The translations under genes were made by a program, and so were the position numbers. A stretch of DNA of 15,994 nucleotides, taken from CAYJRR01 sp964372275 [NCBI: uncultured bacterium] (GTDB lineage Bacteria > CAYJRR01). Every line of letters begins with the position of its first letter. The first letter of the stretch is position 1. Below the pieces are notes generated by a model that was not told the origin of the DNA, made no database searches, and saw only the letters and a program-made list of their open reading frames with translations. The stretch spans positions 1 through 15,994 of the forward strand of contig CAYJRR010000103.1 in NCBI GenBank assembly GCA_964372275.1, given 5' to 3'. Positions 8,050-15,597 of this stretch are shown piece after piece.

Positions 8050-8064
8050 CTAACGAATTCGTTC
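8050..8064 (+). promoter_or_regulatory. Shared upstream motif CTAAYGNNTNCGNTC, copy 3
   Basis: CTAACGAATTCGTTC lies 89 bases before the flagellin ATG at 8139, in the only sizeable gap between 5147 and 11581. It contains a perfect 12-base palindrome (8052-8063). Its position suggests a start of transcription for the group E run, but no known sigma consensus is matched. Confidence 0.28.
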
Positions 8065-8138
8065 CGTCGGATCCCGAAGCGCCGACCGTACAAAGCGACC
8101 TTCCGAAACCGCCCTTCCACACCGAAAAGGAGATCCCA

Positions 8139-8966
8139 ATGGCCATCACCGTGAACACCAACGTCGCCAGCATCACCGCGCAGCGAAATCTCTCCCTCAA
8201 CTCGCGCCGTCTCGAGGGCTCAATCTCGAAGCTGTCGAGCGGCCTCCGGATCGCGACCGCAGCCGACGACTCGGCGGGGTTGGCGATCTCCGAGAAGATG
8301 CGAGCCCGTATCCGCTCCCTCCAGCAGGCGCAACGGAACGCGGCGGACGGCGTTTCGCTCGCGAACACCGCGGACGGCGCGCTGAACGAGATCAGCGGCA
8401 TGCTCGTCCGGATGCGCGAGCTCGCCGTTCAGGCGGTCAACGGCACCAGCGACCAGGATCAACGCAATGCGCTCGACGCCGAGTTCCAGTCGCTTCTCGA
8501 TGAGATCACTAGAGTCTCCAGATCCACCGTCTTCAATGACATCAAGCTTCTGAACGGCTCCACCACGGTGGTCTTCCAGGTCGGAAGCGAAGTCTCCGTC
8601 GATTCGCGCATCACCGTCACGCCGATCGATACCACGCTCACCACGCTCGGCCTGGACGGCGAAGCGATCAACGGGACGGCGACCGACATCCGCACGGCGA
8701 TGACCGCGATCGATTCGGCCGTGGACGACGTCAACGCCGCCCGAAGCAAGGTCGGCGCGGTCGTCAACCGCATGAGCACCACGGTCTCGATCGTCGGAAG
8801 CCTCATCCAGAACACCATCGCGACCGAAAGCCGCATCCGGGACGCCGACGTCGCCGTCGAAACCGCCGAATTCACCCGCGCTCAGGTCTTGCAGCAGGCC
8901 GGAGTCGCCGTCCTCGCGCAAGCGAACTCGATCACCCAGGCAGCCTTGCAGCTGCTTCGGTTCTGA
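8139..8966 (+). CDS. Flagellin (group E), first of three tandem copies
   Basis: Complete flagellin of 275 residues with AAGGAG upstream of the ATG. Group E is marked by [19 protein letters not shown] (Ser in place of the first Ala of DDAAGL), [31 protein letters not shown] and the centre [24 protein letters not shown] and terminal LLRF are normal. The next copy follows after 42 bases with no room for a separate promoter, so the three genes are probably one transcript. It is related to group D through the [12 protein letters not shown] segment. Confidence 0.98.
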   Translation: MAITVNTNVASITAQRNLSLNSRRLEGSISKLSSGLRIATAADDSAGLAISEKMRARIRSLQQAQRNAADGVSLANTADGALNEISGMLVRMRELAVQAVNGTSDQDQRNALDAEFQSLLDEITRVSRSTVFNDIKLLNGSTTVVFQVGSEVSVDSRITVTPIDTTLTTLGLDGEAINGTATDIRTAMTAIDSAVDDVNAARSKVGAVVNRMSTTVSIVGSLIQNTIATESRIRDADVAVETAEFTRAQVLQQAGVAVLAQANSITQAALQLLRF

Positions 8967-9008
8967 TCCGCTTCCGCCGTCCCCAACGATACACACGAGG
9001 AGATTCCC

Positions 9009-9836
9009 ATGGCCGTCACCGTGAACACGAACGTCGCGAGCATCACGGCACAGCGCAACCTCTCGATGAACTCCCGGCGACTCGAGAGCTCGATCTCGAA
9101 GTTGTCGAGCGGACTTCGCATCGCCAGCGCCGCGGACGACTCGGCCGGTCTGGCGATTTCCGAAAAGATGCGCGCGCGTATCCGCTCCCTGCAGCAAGCA
9201 CAGCGGAACGCCGCGGACGGGGTCTCCCTTGCGAACACGGCCGACGGTGCTCTGAACGAGATCAGCGCGATGCTCGTGCGCATGCGGGAACTCGCGGTTC
9301 AGGCGGTGAACGGCACGAGCGACCAGGACCAACGGGACGCGCTCGACGCCGAGTTCCAGTCCCTCCTGGAGGAAGTCGCCCGGGTTTCGAAGTCGACCGT
9401 CTTCAACGACATCAAGCTCCTCAACGGCTCGAACACCGTGGTCTTCCAGGTCGGCAGCGAAACGTCCGTCGATTCCCGCATCACGGTAACGCCGATCGAT
9501 ACGACGGTCACGACCCTCGGTCTGGACGGCGAGGCGATCAACGGCTCGGCCGGAGCAATTCGGAACGCCATGACGGCGCTCGACACGGCGATCGACAGCG
9601 TCAACGCGGCCCGGAGCAAGGTCGGCGCCGTCGTGAACCGGATGAGCACCACGGTATCGATCGTCGGAAGCCTGATCCAGAACACCATCGCCACCGAGAG
9701 CCGCATTCGAGACGCCGACGTCGCGGTGGAGACCGCCGAATTCACCCGAGCACAGGTCCTCCAGCAAGCGGGAGTCTCGGTTCTCGCGCAGGCCAACTCG
9801 ATCACGCAGGCCGCTCTCCAGCTCCTCCGCTTCTAG
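9009..9836 (+). CDS. Flagellin (group E), second copy
   Basis: Complete flagellin of 275 residues, with ribosome site GAGGAG. It is very close to the gene at 8139. Most differences are in 145-200, for example ETSVDSR against EVSVDSR and [14 protein letters not shown] against [14 protein letters not shown]. Core motifs [35 protein letters not shown] and terminal LLRF are intact. The stop is TAG, and the third copy begins 36 bases on. Confidence 0.98.
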   Translation: MAVTVNTNVASITAQRNLSMNSRRLESSISKLSSGLRIASAADDSAGLAISEKMRARIRSLQQAQRNAADGVSLANTADGALNEISAMLVRMRELAVQAVNGTSDQDQRDALDAEFQSLLEEVARVSKSTVFNDIKLLNGSNTVVFQVGSETSVDSRITVTPIDTTVTTLGLDGEAINGSAGAIRNAMTALDTAIDSVNAARSKVGAVVNRMSTTVSIVGSLIQNTIATESRIRDADVAVETAEFTRAQVLQQAGVSVLAQANSITQAALQLLRF

Positions 9837-9872
9837 AACCCCACCTCCGACCGACCCCGCAAGGAGCCCCGA

Positions 9873-10700
9873 ATGGCCGTCACCGTCAACACCAACGTCG
9901 CGAGCATCACCGCCCAGCGGAACCTCTCGCAGAACACCCGCCGGCTCGAGAGCTCGATCGCGAAGCTCTCCAGCGGACTGCGAATCGCATCCGCCGCAGA
10001 CGACTCGGCCGGACTGGCGATCTCCGAGAAGATGCGCGCTCGCATCCGGTCGCTCCAGCAGGCCCAACGGAACGCGTCCGACGGGGTCTCGCTCGCGAAC
10101 ACGGCCGACGGCGCCCTGAACGAGATCAGCGCGATGCTCGTCCGGATGCGCGAGCTGGCGGTTCAAGCCGTGAACGGCACCAGCGATCAAGATCAGCGGG
10201 ACGCGCTCGACGCCGAGTTCCAGTCACTCCTCGACGAGATCGCGCGGGTCGCGAAGTCGACCGTCTTCAACGATTTGAAGTTGCTGAACGGCACCAACAC
10301 CGTCGTCTTTCAGGTCGGAAGCGAGACGTCGACCGACTCCCGCATCACCGTCACCCCCGTCGACATGACGGTCACCACGCTCGGACTTGACGGTGAGGCG
10401 ATCAACGGTTCCGCCGGCGCCATCCGCGCCGCCATGACGGCCATCGACGGCGCCATCGATGCCGTCAATGCCGGGCGCAGCAAGTTCGGTGCGGTCGTGA
10501 ACCGCATGAGCACGACGGTCTCAATCCTCGGAAGCCTGATCCAAAGCACGATCGCGACCGAGAGTCGCATACGCGACGCGGACGTGGCGGCGGAGACCGC
10601 CGAGTTCACCCGCGCGCAGGTCCTCCAGCAGGCCGGCGTCTCCGTCCTCGCGCAGGCCAACGCCACGACCCAGGCGGCGCTCCAGCTCCTTCGATACTGA
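9873..10700 (+). CDS. Flagellin (group E), third copy, ends LLRY
   Basis: Complete flagellin of 275 residues with ribosome site AAGGAG. The centre [18 protein letters not shown] matches the second copy more closely than the first. The protein ends in LLRY (CGA TAC TGA), the only complete flagellin here whose last aromatic residue is Tyr and not Phe. The terminal helix also reads [11 protein letters not shown] where neighbours have [11 protein letters not shown]. Both changes fall in the D0 tail that FliS binds in known structures, so chaperone affinity could differ. Confidence 0.98.
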   Translation: MAVTVNTNVASITAQRNLSQNTRRLESSIAKLSSGLRIASAADDSAGLAISEKMRARIRSLQQAQRNASDGVSLANTADGALNEISAMLVRMRELAVQAVNGTSDQDQRDALDAEFQSLLDEIARVAKSTVFNDLKLLNGTNTVVFQVGSETSTDSRITVTPVDMTVTTLGLDGEAINGSAGAIRAAMTAIDGAIDAVNAGRSKFGAVVNRMSTTVSILGSLIQSTIATESRIRDADVAAETAEFTRAQVLQQAGVSVLAQANATTQAALQLLRY

Positions 10701-10750
10701 CCTTCGGCTCCGACTTCGACCGATCCGACAACTTCGAAAGGAAATACCCC

Positions 10751-11581
10751 ATGGCACTCATCGTGAACACCAACATCGCCAGTATCAACGCGCAGCGCCA
10801 CCTCGCCGCGAACACTCGCCGACTGGAGGGCGCGATCGGCCGGCTCTCGAGCGGACTCCGGATCACCGGAGCCGCCGAAGACTCCGCCGGCCTCGCGATC
10901 TCCGAGAAGATGCGCGCCAAGATCCGCTCGCTCCAGCAAGCACAGCGAAACGCGTCGGACGGTATTTCACTCGCCCATACCGCCGACGGGGCCATGAATG
11001 AAATCAGCGCAATGCTCGTCCGGATGCGCGAGCTCGCCGTACAGGCCGCCAACGGCACGAGCGATCAGGACCAACGGGACGCGTTGAACGACGAGTACCA
11101 GTCGCTCTTGAGCGAGATTCAACGGGTTGCCCAGTCCACCGTCTTCAACAACATCGAGCTCCTGAACGGCGGCAGCGCGGTTGTGTTCCAGGTCGGTAGC
11201 GAGACCTCGACGATCGACCGCATCAGCGTCGGTGTCGTCGACATGAAGATCACCGCGCTCGGCGTCGACGGAACGGTAATCAACGCCGCCAATGTGAGCG
11301 TCATTCGCGATTCGATCAATGCAGTCGATGCCGCGATCACCGAGGTAAACGAGGCGCGCAGCCAGTTCGGAGCCGCGGTGAACCGGATGACGACGACGGT
11401 CTCGATCCTCGGCAGTCTGGTCCAGAACACGATCGCCGCCGAGAGCCGCATCCGGGATGCCGACGTCGCGATCGAGACGGCCGAGTTCACGCGAGCCCAG
11501 GTCCTGCAGCAGGCCGGCGTCTCCGTACTCGCCCAAGCCAATTCGATCACGCAGTCCGCGCTTCAGCTGCTCCGGTTCTAG
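10751..11581 (+). CDS. Flagellin (group D)
   Basis: Complete flagellin of 276 residues with ribosome site AAAGGAA. INAANVSVIR in the centre links it to the flagellin at 5147, while [16 protein letters not shown] and the C-terminal half resemble group E next to it. It has AEDSAGL (Glu replacing the first Asp of DDAAGL) and SLAHTADG (His replacing Asn of SLANTADG). The segment [23 protein letters not shown] and the LLRF end are normal. It lies 50 bases after the third group E copy and could be the last gene of that transcript as well as the first of cassette 2. Confidence 0.98.
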   Translation: MALIVNTNIASINAQRHLAANTRRLEGAIGRLSSGLRITGAAEDSAGLAISEKMRAKIRSLQQAQRNASDGISLAHTADGAMNEISAMLVRMRELAVQAANGTSDQDQRDALNDEYQSLLSEIQRVAQSTVFNNIELLNGGSAVVFQVGSETSTIDRISVGVVDMKITALGVDGTVINAANVSVIRDSINAVDAAITEVNEARSQFGAAVNRMTTTVSILGSLVQNTIAAESRIRDADVAIETAEFTRAQVLQQAGVSVLAQANSITQSALQLLRF

Positions 11582-11735
11582 GGTCCGCCGCGAACGTCGG
11601 CCGACGGATACGGAGGAATGCACATGTATCGCCACGCGCATGAACGGAACAAAGGTCCACCACGGGGCGAACCGAACCTTCACCGACCTTGCCCTGCGGC
11701 ACCCCGACCGAACTCGAACGATCTGGAACACCCGA

Positions 11736-12116
11736 ATGAACGACAAGATTCACATCGAGGATGAAGCAGAGGTGGAGTCCCCGGTTCGGCTGATCGTCGA
11801 CCACTACGACGCCGCGCTCAAGGCGATCTACCGCGCGCACGTTGCCCACGAAAGAGGAGATCGAATCACGAGGGGCAAGGCGGTATCCCAGGCGCTCGCG
11901 ATACTTCAGGAACTCACGCAGTCGTTGGATCCGCTTCCCGCCCCGCGGCTCGTCCGCCGGCTCATCGAGCTCTATCTCTGGACCGGCCAGCTCCTCGTCG
12001 AAGCAAACGTTTTCGACGACGGTGGAAACCTCGCGAAGGCGGCAAGGATCCTGTCCACCTTGCGAAGCGGCTGGAGCGACCTCCACGACCGGATGCGTTC
12101 CGAGACCCGCCAGTGA
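11736..12116 (+). CDS. fliS: Flagellin export chaperone FliS
   Basis: This 126-residue FliS-type protein has ESPVRLIVDHYDAALKAIYR early, matching the family core P-x-x-L...YDGALKAI, then SLDPLPAPRLVRRLIELY, GQLLVEAN and a last helix AARILSTLRSGW. It is most like the FliS at 6025. I chose ATG 11736 because it aligns at the N-terminus with the other FliS proteins to within one residue. The frame is open further upstream, and ATG 11640 would add 32 residues beginning MNG as in the other two FliS genes, so the start is not settled. The ribosome site is poor. The diverged flagellin-like gene follows after 29 bases. Confidence 0.87.
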   Translation: MNDKIHIEDEAEVESPVRLIVDHYDAALKAIYRAHVAHERGDRITRGKAVSQALAILQELTQSLDPLPAPRLVRRLIELYLWTGQLLVEANVFDDGGNLAKAARILSTLRSGWSDLHDRMRSETRQ

Positions 12117-12145
12117 CGTCGTCCTCTTACGCAGGAAGGATTTCC

Positions 12146-12844
12146 ATGCACCTCACGATTTCGAGATCGTTGCTCCTGGAGAACCCCCGCGAGACGGTGC
12201 GTCCCGCGGAGCGCCGGTCGCCCGCGACACCCGCGGCGGGCGCGGACTCGGGCGGCTCCCGACCTGCCCCCGACCGGAGGAGCAGCTCCGAACGAGCCCC
12301 TCGACCGTCGCGCACCATCCGCCTACTGCAAGACGAACTGCGTGGCGCAAACGAGGCGCTCTCGATCGCTTCCTCGACTGCGACCGAGCTCGATCTCCTT
12401 CGATCGAACGACTCGATCGATCGCTCGGCGGTGGCGTCCACGATCCGTGAGGTCGTGGCGGCCGCGATCCGCCGCCTCGCCGATCTCGAAGCGGGCAGAA
12501 CGGACGCACCCGCATCCGCTGCCCGGTCCGAATGGGTCGCGCTTCTCGGGACCGCGTTGCGCGCTGCCGAGGAGACGTTCAACCAATCCGGCGACCCTTC
12601 GGCGGCTCGGGCCCAGGCCCTCGCGACCACACTTCGAAAGATCGAGCGGGAGGCCGGGTTGGCCGCCGGACGGATCGCCCGCGACATCAACGACCGAATT
12701 TCCGAGCAGGGCTCCAGCGGAGCTCCAGACGACGAACCCACTCCCGAACGGACCCGCCATCGAATGGTCCTCCAGCGGTCGGCCGCCGTGCTCGCCCAGG
12801 CCAACGCCGCGGCAGTCTCCGCCGTCAGTCTCCTTCGATTCTGA
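12146..12844 (+). CDS. Diverged flagellin-like protein with flagellin C-terminal tail
   Basis: This 232-residue protein starts at ATG 12146 after GGAAGGA (12134-12140). An in-frame GTG at 12113 overlaps the FliS stop but lacks that site. The last 29 residues share 13 identities by eye with flagellin, including VLAQAN (215-220) and LLRF (229-232). Ungapped matches at the N-terminus are M1, L3, T4, I5 and then I58, R59, L61, Q62, R66, A68, S73, A75, which are the same positions as in the flagellin D1 helix [18 protein letters not shown]. Residues 15-57 have become Arg/Ser/Pro-rich and lack LSSGLRI and DDAAGL. It is paralogous to the protein at 6436 (AGR-[LI]-x-R at 174-179). It looks like a flagellin that has lost its N-terminal D0 core but kept the export/chaperone tail; the function is unknown. 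Confidence 0.72.
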   Translation: MHLTISRSLLLENPRETVRPAERRSPATPAAGADSGGSRPAPDRRSSSERAPRPSRTIRLLQDELRGANEALSIASSTATELDLLRSNDSIDRSAVASTIREVVAAAIRRLADLEAGRTDAPASAARSEWVALLGTALRAAEETFNQSGDPSAARAQALATTLRKIEREAGLAAGRIARDINDRISEQGSSGAPDDEPTPERTRHRMVLQRSAAVLAQANAAAVSAVSLLRF

Positions 12845-12889
12845 CCGGCGACCCGGCCCGCCGCAGAACTTCTCGCCCAAGGAGCAACC

Positions 12890-13726
12890 ATGGCACTCAT
12901 CGTCTCCAACAACTTCGCCGCACTCAGCGCCCAGCGAAACCTCGCCAATACGTCGAGACGACTGGAGAACTCGATCAGCCGGCTCTCCAGCGGTCTCCGC
13001 GTGGCGACCGCGGCCGACGACGCCGCCGGCCTCTCGATCTCGGAGCGTATGCGTGCACAGATCCGCTCGCTCCAACAGGCGCAACGCAACGCCAACGACG
13101 GAATCTCCATGGCCAACACCGCGGACGGCGCGCTCAATGAGATCAGCGCCATGTTGATCCGGATGCGGGAGCTCGCGATCCAGTCGTTGAACGGAACCAG
13201 CGGAACCGCGGAACGAAACGCGCTCGACGCCGAATACCAGGGTCTCGTCGACGAGATCGATCGTGTCGCCAAGACCACCACGTTCATGGGGGCGAAGATT
13301 CTGGACGGCAGCATGGTCGTAAACGGAATCGAATTCCAAGTCGGCCCAGGAACCACGTCCAACGACCGGATCCTCGTTTCGGGAGCCGCCGCGACGGCGA
13401 GCCAGCTGCTTCTCTCCGGCACGGACATCAATACCGATATCGATACCACCAAGGCCGCGATCACGCAGGTAGACGGCGCGATCGACAAGGTCAACGCGAC
13501 CCGAAGCCGGTTCGGTGCGGTCGCGAACCGGATGAACGCAACGATCACCAGCATTGCCACGGTGCTGCAGAACCAGATGGCGACTGAGAGCCGCATCCGC
13601 GATGTCGACGTCGCGGCCGAAACCGCCGAATTCGCGCGGCTCCAGGTGCTGCAACAGGCCGGTGTCGCCGTCCTGGCGCAGGCGAACACGCTGACCCAGT
13701 CCGCACTCTCCCTGCTCCGGTTCTAG
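12890..13726 (+). CDS. Flagellin (group F)
   Basis: Complete flagellin of 278 residues with ribosome site AAGGAG. It is the partner of the flagellin at 7166: both carry [16 protein letters not shown] in the centre, QVDGAIDK, and ETAEFAR near the C-terminus. It begins [17 protein letters not shown], unlike the usual NTN-x-[24 protein letters not shown] and [11 protein letters not shown] are present and the end is LLRF. It is followed after 45 bases by a 74-codon gene and not by another flagellin. Confidence 0.98.
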   Translation: MALIVSNNFAALSAQRNLANTSRRLENSISRLSSGLRVATAADDAAGLSISERMRAQIRSLQQAQRNANDGISMANTADGALNEISAMLIRMRELAIQSLNGTSGTAERNALDAEYQGLVDEIDRVAKTTTFMGAKILDGSMVVNGIEFQVGPGTTSNDRILVSGAAATASQLLLSGTDINTDIDTTKAAITQVDGAIDKVNATRSRFGAVANRMNATITSIATVLQNQMATESRIRDVDVAAETAEFARLQVLQQAGVAVLAQANTLTQSALSLLRF

Positions 13727-13771
13727 CCGTCGACGGCAGCATCGAACCGCACACACACACGAGGTGAAACC

Positions 13772-13996
13772 ATGCTCGATCCGATCGTCGCACCCGCTCG
13801 GCAGCCATCGCGCAGGATCTTCCGGCTGGAGCTCGAAGCGCCCTCGACCGAATCGGTACCACCCGGCGAGACCGTCCCCTGGACGCGCCTCGCGGCGGAG
13901 GCCGGCTCAGAGCTCGCCCGCGATGCGGCCGCGGCTGTGGCCGTCCAATCGTCCGGACTGACCGCCTCCTCCTGGTCCTTGCTCGCGTTCGAGTGA
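13772..13996 (+). CDS. Small protein with a flagellin-tail-like end (LLAFE)
   Basis: This 74-residue protein was not recognised from any family. It has a good ribosome site (GAGGTG 13761-13766, five bases before ATG) and fits neatly between a flagellin and a FliS gene, 35 bases before the latter. The N-terminal two thirds are Pro/Arg/Glu-rich. The last 27 residues resemble a flagellin terminal helix: AAVAVQSSGLTASSWSLLAF against [18 protein letters not shown], with V, Q, T and LL-x-F in register, plus one extra Glu. It may be a further reduced member of the diverged flagellin family at 6436 and 12146, or an unrelated small protein. The match is short and could be chance. Confidence 0.5.
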   Translation: MLDPIVAPARQPSRRIFRLELEAPSTESVPPGETVPWTRLAAEAGSELARDAAAAVAVQSSGLTASSWSLLAFE

Positions 13997-14031
13997 TTTC
14001 CGAAACACCGATCGAGCCCCGGAGAACTCTC

Positions 14032-14433
14032 ATGAACGGATACGACCGCTACCTGGAAACCGACGTCGCGACCCGATCGCCATTGTCGATCGTGATTGCG
14101 CTCTACGACGGAGCGCTACGCGCCCTCGGACTCGCGCGGTCCTCGACCGATCGGTTCTCCCTCGGACGCTACGCCTGCCGCGCGAACCTGATCGTAGGGG
14201 AGCTCGCGGCTTCGCTCGACGAAAAGGCGGCGCCCGAGATGTCCAGTTCCTTGCACCGGCTCTACACCACCGTGTCCGCGTTGATCGTCGACGGAAGCGA
14301 GCGCGGTGATCCCAAGCCATTGGAGGAGGCCGCACGGATCCTCACCGTCTTGCGACGCGGTTGGGCGTCGATTCCCAACGCCAGCGGATCGCCGGACCCG
14401 AGATCGAGACCGCCGTCGCGCGGAGGTGGCTGA
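14032..14433 (+). CDS. fliS: Flagellin export chaperone FliS
   Basis: This 133-residue protein is a clear FliS. MNGYDRYLETDVATRSPLSI is followed by IALYDGALRAL, matching the family pattern of N-terminal Tyr, T-x-x-P-x-x-L and LYDGAL, with the last helix AARILTVLRRGW and a Pro/Arg-rich tail. ATG 14032 follows GGAG (14021-14024, spacing 7). An upstream in-frame start at 13993 would overlap the preceding gene and lacks a ribosome site. It is more distant from the FliS genes at 6025 and 11736 than they are from each other. It sits 69 bases before a group C flagellin and may serve that group. Confidence 0.9.
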   Translation: MNGYDRYLETDVATRSPLSIVIALYDGALRALGLARSSTDRFSLGRYACRANLIVGELAASLDEKAAPEMSSSLHRLYTTVSALIVDGSERGDPKPLEEAARILTVLRRGWASIPNASGSPDPRSRPPSRGGG

Positions 14434-14502
14434 CGCCACTCCCGACGGTTCCCTCCAACTACTTTCAGCCTTCAACCAAACGATAAATACCGGGAGCGAA
14501 AG

Positions 14503-15336
14503 ATGGCACTCACGATCAACACCAACATCGCCAGCGTCGAAGCTCAGCGCAATCTCTCGTCCAACAACCGCCGGCTCGAAGGATCGATCGCCCGACTCTC
14601 GAGCGGCCTCCGGATCGCGACAGCTGCGGACGACGCTGTCGGTCTTTCGCTGTCCGAGAAGATGCGAGCACAGATCCGCTCCCTGAAGCAGGCCGAGAGA
14701 AACGCGAGCGATGCCGTCTCGCTCGCGGGTGCGGCGGACGGAGCGCTGGCCGAGGTCGGCTCGATGCTCGTCCGGATGCGTGAGCTGGCCGTCCAGTCGC
14801 TCAACGGTTCGAACGGGACCGAGGAACGCAAGACGATGGAGACCGAATTCCGCCTGCTGATCGAGGAGATCGACCGCCTGGCCCAAGCGACGAAGTTCAA
14901 CGGCGTCCAGCTGATCGCGGGCGGCAACGACACCGTTTTCCAGGTTGGCAGCGAAACCAACAGCACGAACCAGATCACCGTGAGCGCGGTCAACACATTG
15001 GTCTCCGCGGCCGGCCTGAACCTCTTGAGCGCCCACGTCTCCACCGCCGTCTCCGCCGGCGCCGCCGTCGCGAAGATCGACTCCGCCATCGACAAGGTCA
15101 GCGGCTTCCGCGGCAAGTTCGGAGCCGCGCTCAACCGCGTCAACAGTACTGTCGCCGCCCTGGCCAGCATGATCCAGAACACCATGGCCGCCGAGAGCCG
15201 CATCCGCGACGTCGACGTCGCACTCGAGACCGCCGAGTTCACGCGCGCGCAGGTGCAGCAGCAGGCGGGCGTGGCGGTCCTCGCGCAGGCCAATACGCTC
15301 ACGCAATCCGCCCTCCAACTGCTGCGGTTCATCTAG
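14503..15336 (+). CDS. Flagellin (group C), ends LLRFI
   Basis: Complete flagellin of 277 residues with ribosome site GGGAG. Group C features shared with 15588 are SVEAQRN near residue 11, DDAVGLSLSEKMR (Val in place of the second Ala), LKQAERN, SLAGAADGALAEVG and NGSNGTEERKTMETE. QVQQQAGV near the C-terminus relates it to group B. The stop has moved by one codon, so the protein ends LLRFI (TTC ATC TAG) and not [15 protein letters not shown] is normal. Confidence 0.98.
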   Translation: MALTINTNIASVEAQRNLSSNNRRLEGSIARLSSGLRIATAADDAVGLSLSEKMRAQIRSLKQAERNASDAVSLAGAADGALAEVGSMLVRMRELAVQSLNGSNGTEERKTMETEFRLLIEEIDRLAQATKFNGVQLIAGGNDTVFQVGSETNSTNQITVSAVNTLVSAAGLNLLSAHVSTAVSAGAAVAKIDSAIDKVSGFRGKFGAALNRVNSTVAALASMIQNTMAAESRIRDVDVALETAEFTRAQVQQQAGVAVLAQANTLTQSALQLLRFI

Positions 15337-15417
15337 TCCGTTCGTCGCGGTTCGGAAACTCCGCGAAACAGAGTCCGATCGCCACAGCGCCCCGTCTCCC
15401 ATCGAGGAGGTAGATCG

Positions 15418-15597
15418 ATGTCACGCAGGGTCTCATTCCATCCACGATCGAGACCGCCACTCCGCCGATGGAGATCCGTGAAGTTCGTCGGTTTGGTGCT
15501 CGACGCTGCAGATGAGGCGCGCCAGAGCCTCCACGTCGGCACGCTCGAGGCCCTCCCTTTCTTCTCTCACAACACGAGGAACCAAACATGGCACTGA
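15418..15597 (+). CDS. Possible 59-residue small ORF overlapping the next flagellin start
   Basis: ATG 15418 has an excellent ribosome site (GAGGAGG 15404-15410, seven bases before). The frame runs 59 codons and stops at 15597, overlapping the first ten bases of the flagellin at 15588 in another frame. The product begins with a basic stretch (MSRRVSFHPRSRPPLRRWR) and shows no family I know. It could be a leader peptide coupling translation to the flagellin, a small regulator, or a chance frame behind a stray purine tract. Only the ribosome site and the overlap support it. Confidence 0.35.
   Translation: MSRRVSFHPRSRPPLRRWRSVKFVGLVLDAADEARQSLHVGTLEALPFFSHNTRNQTWH

Larger units (their letters stand above)
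10751..13726 (+). repeat. Four-gene cassette, copy 2 (flagellin D - FliS - diverged flagellin - flagellin F)
   Basis: This is the paralogous counterpart of 5147-7999, with the same gene order, same strand, similar spacing and the same subgroup for each member. The main difference is a longer gap (154 bases) between the first flagellin and FliS, containing extra possible start codons. Confidence 0.75.

Noticed and set aside
8052-8063. Perfect 12-base palindromes at 8052-8063, 11595-11606 and 13726-13737
   Set aside because: A handful of 12-base palindromes is expected by chance in 16 kb, the three differ in sequence, and they have no loop as hairpins.
8220-10190. 656-codon open frame on the minus strand across three flagellins (similar long ones at 3224-4933, 12127-13689 and 12323-13756)
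   Set aside because: It lies exactly opposite well-supported flagellins, repeats with each copy, and its composition (Arg/Asp/Gly/His-rich) is what GC-biased third positions produce on the other strand.
12342-13157. 271- and 202-codon plus-strand frames at 12342-13157 and 12532-13140
   Set aside because: They run out of frame through the diverged flagellin-like gene and the flagellin at 12890, both of which have ribosome sites and recognisable homology.
14479-14486. AACGATAA as a sigma-28 -10 element before the flagellin at 14503
   Set aside because: It resembles GCCGATAA only in part, and no TAAA-like element is found at the right distance upstream.
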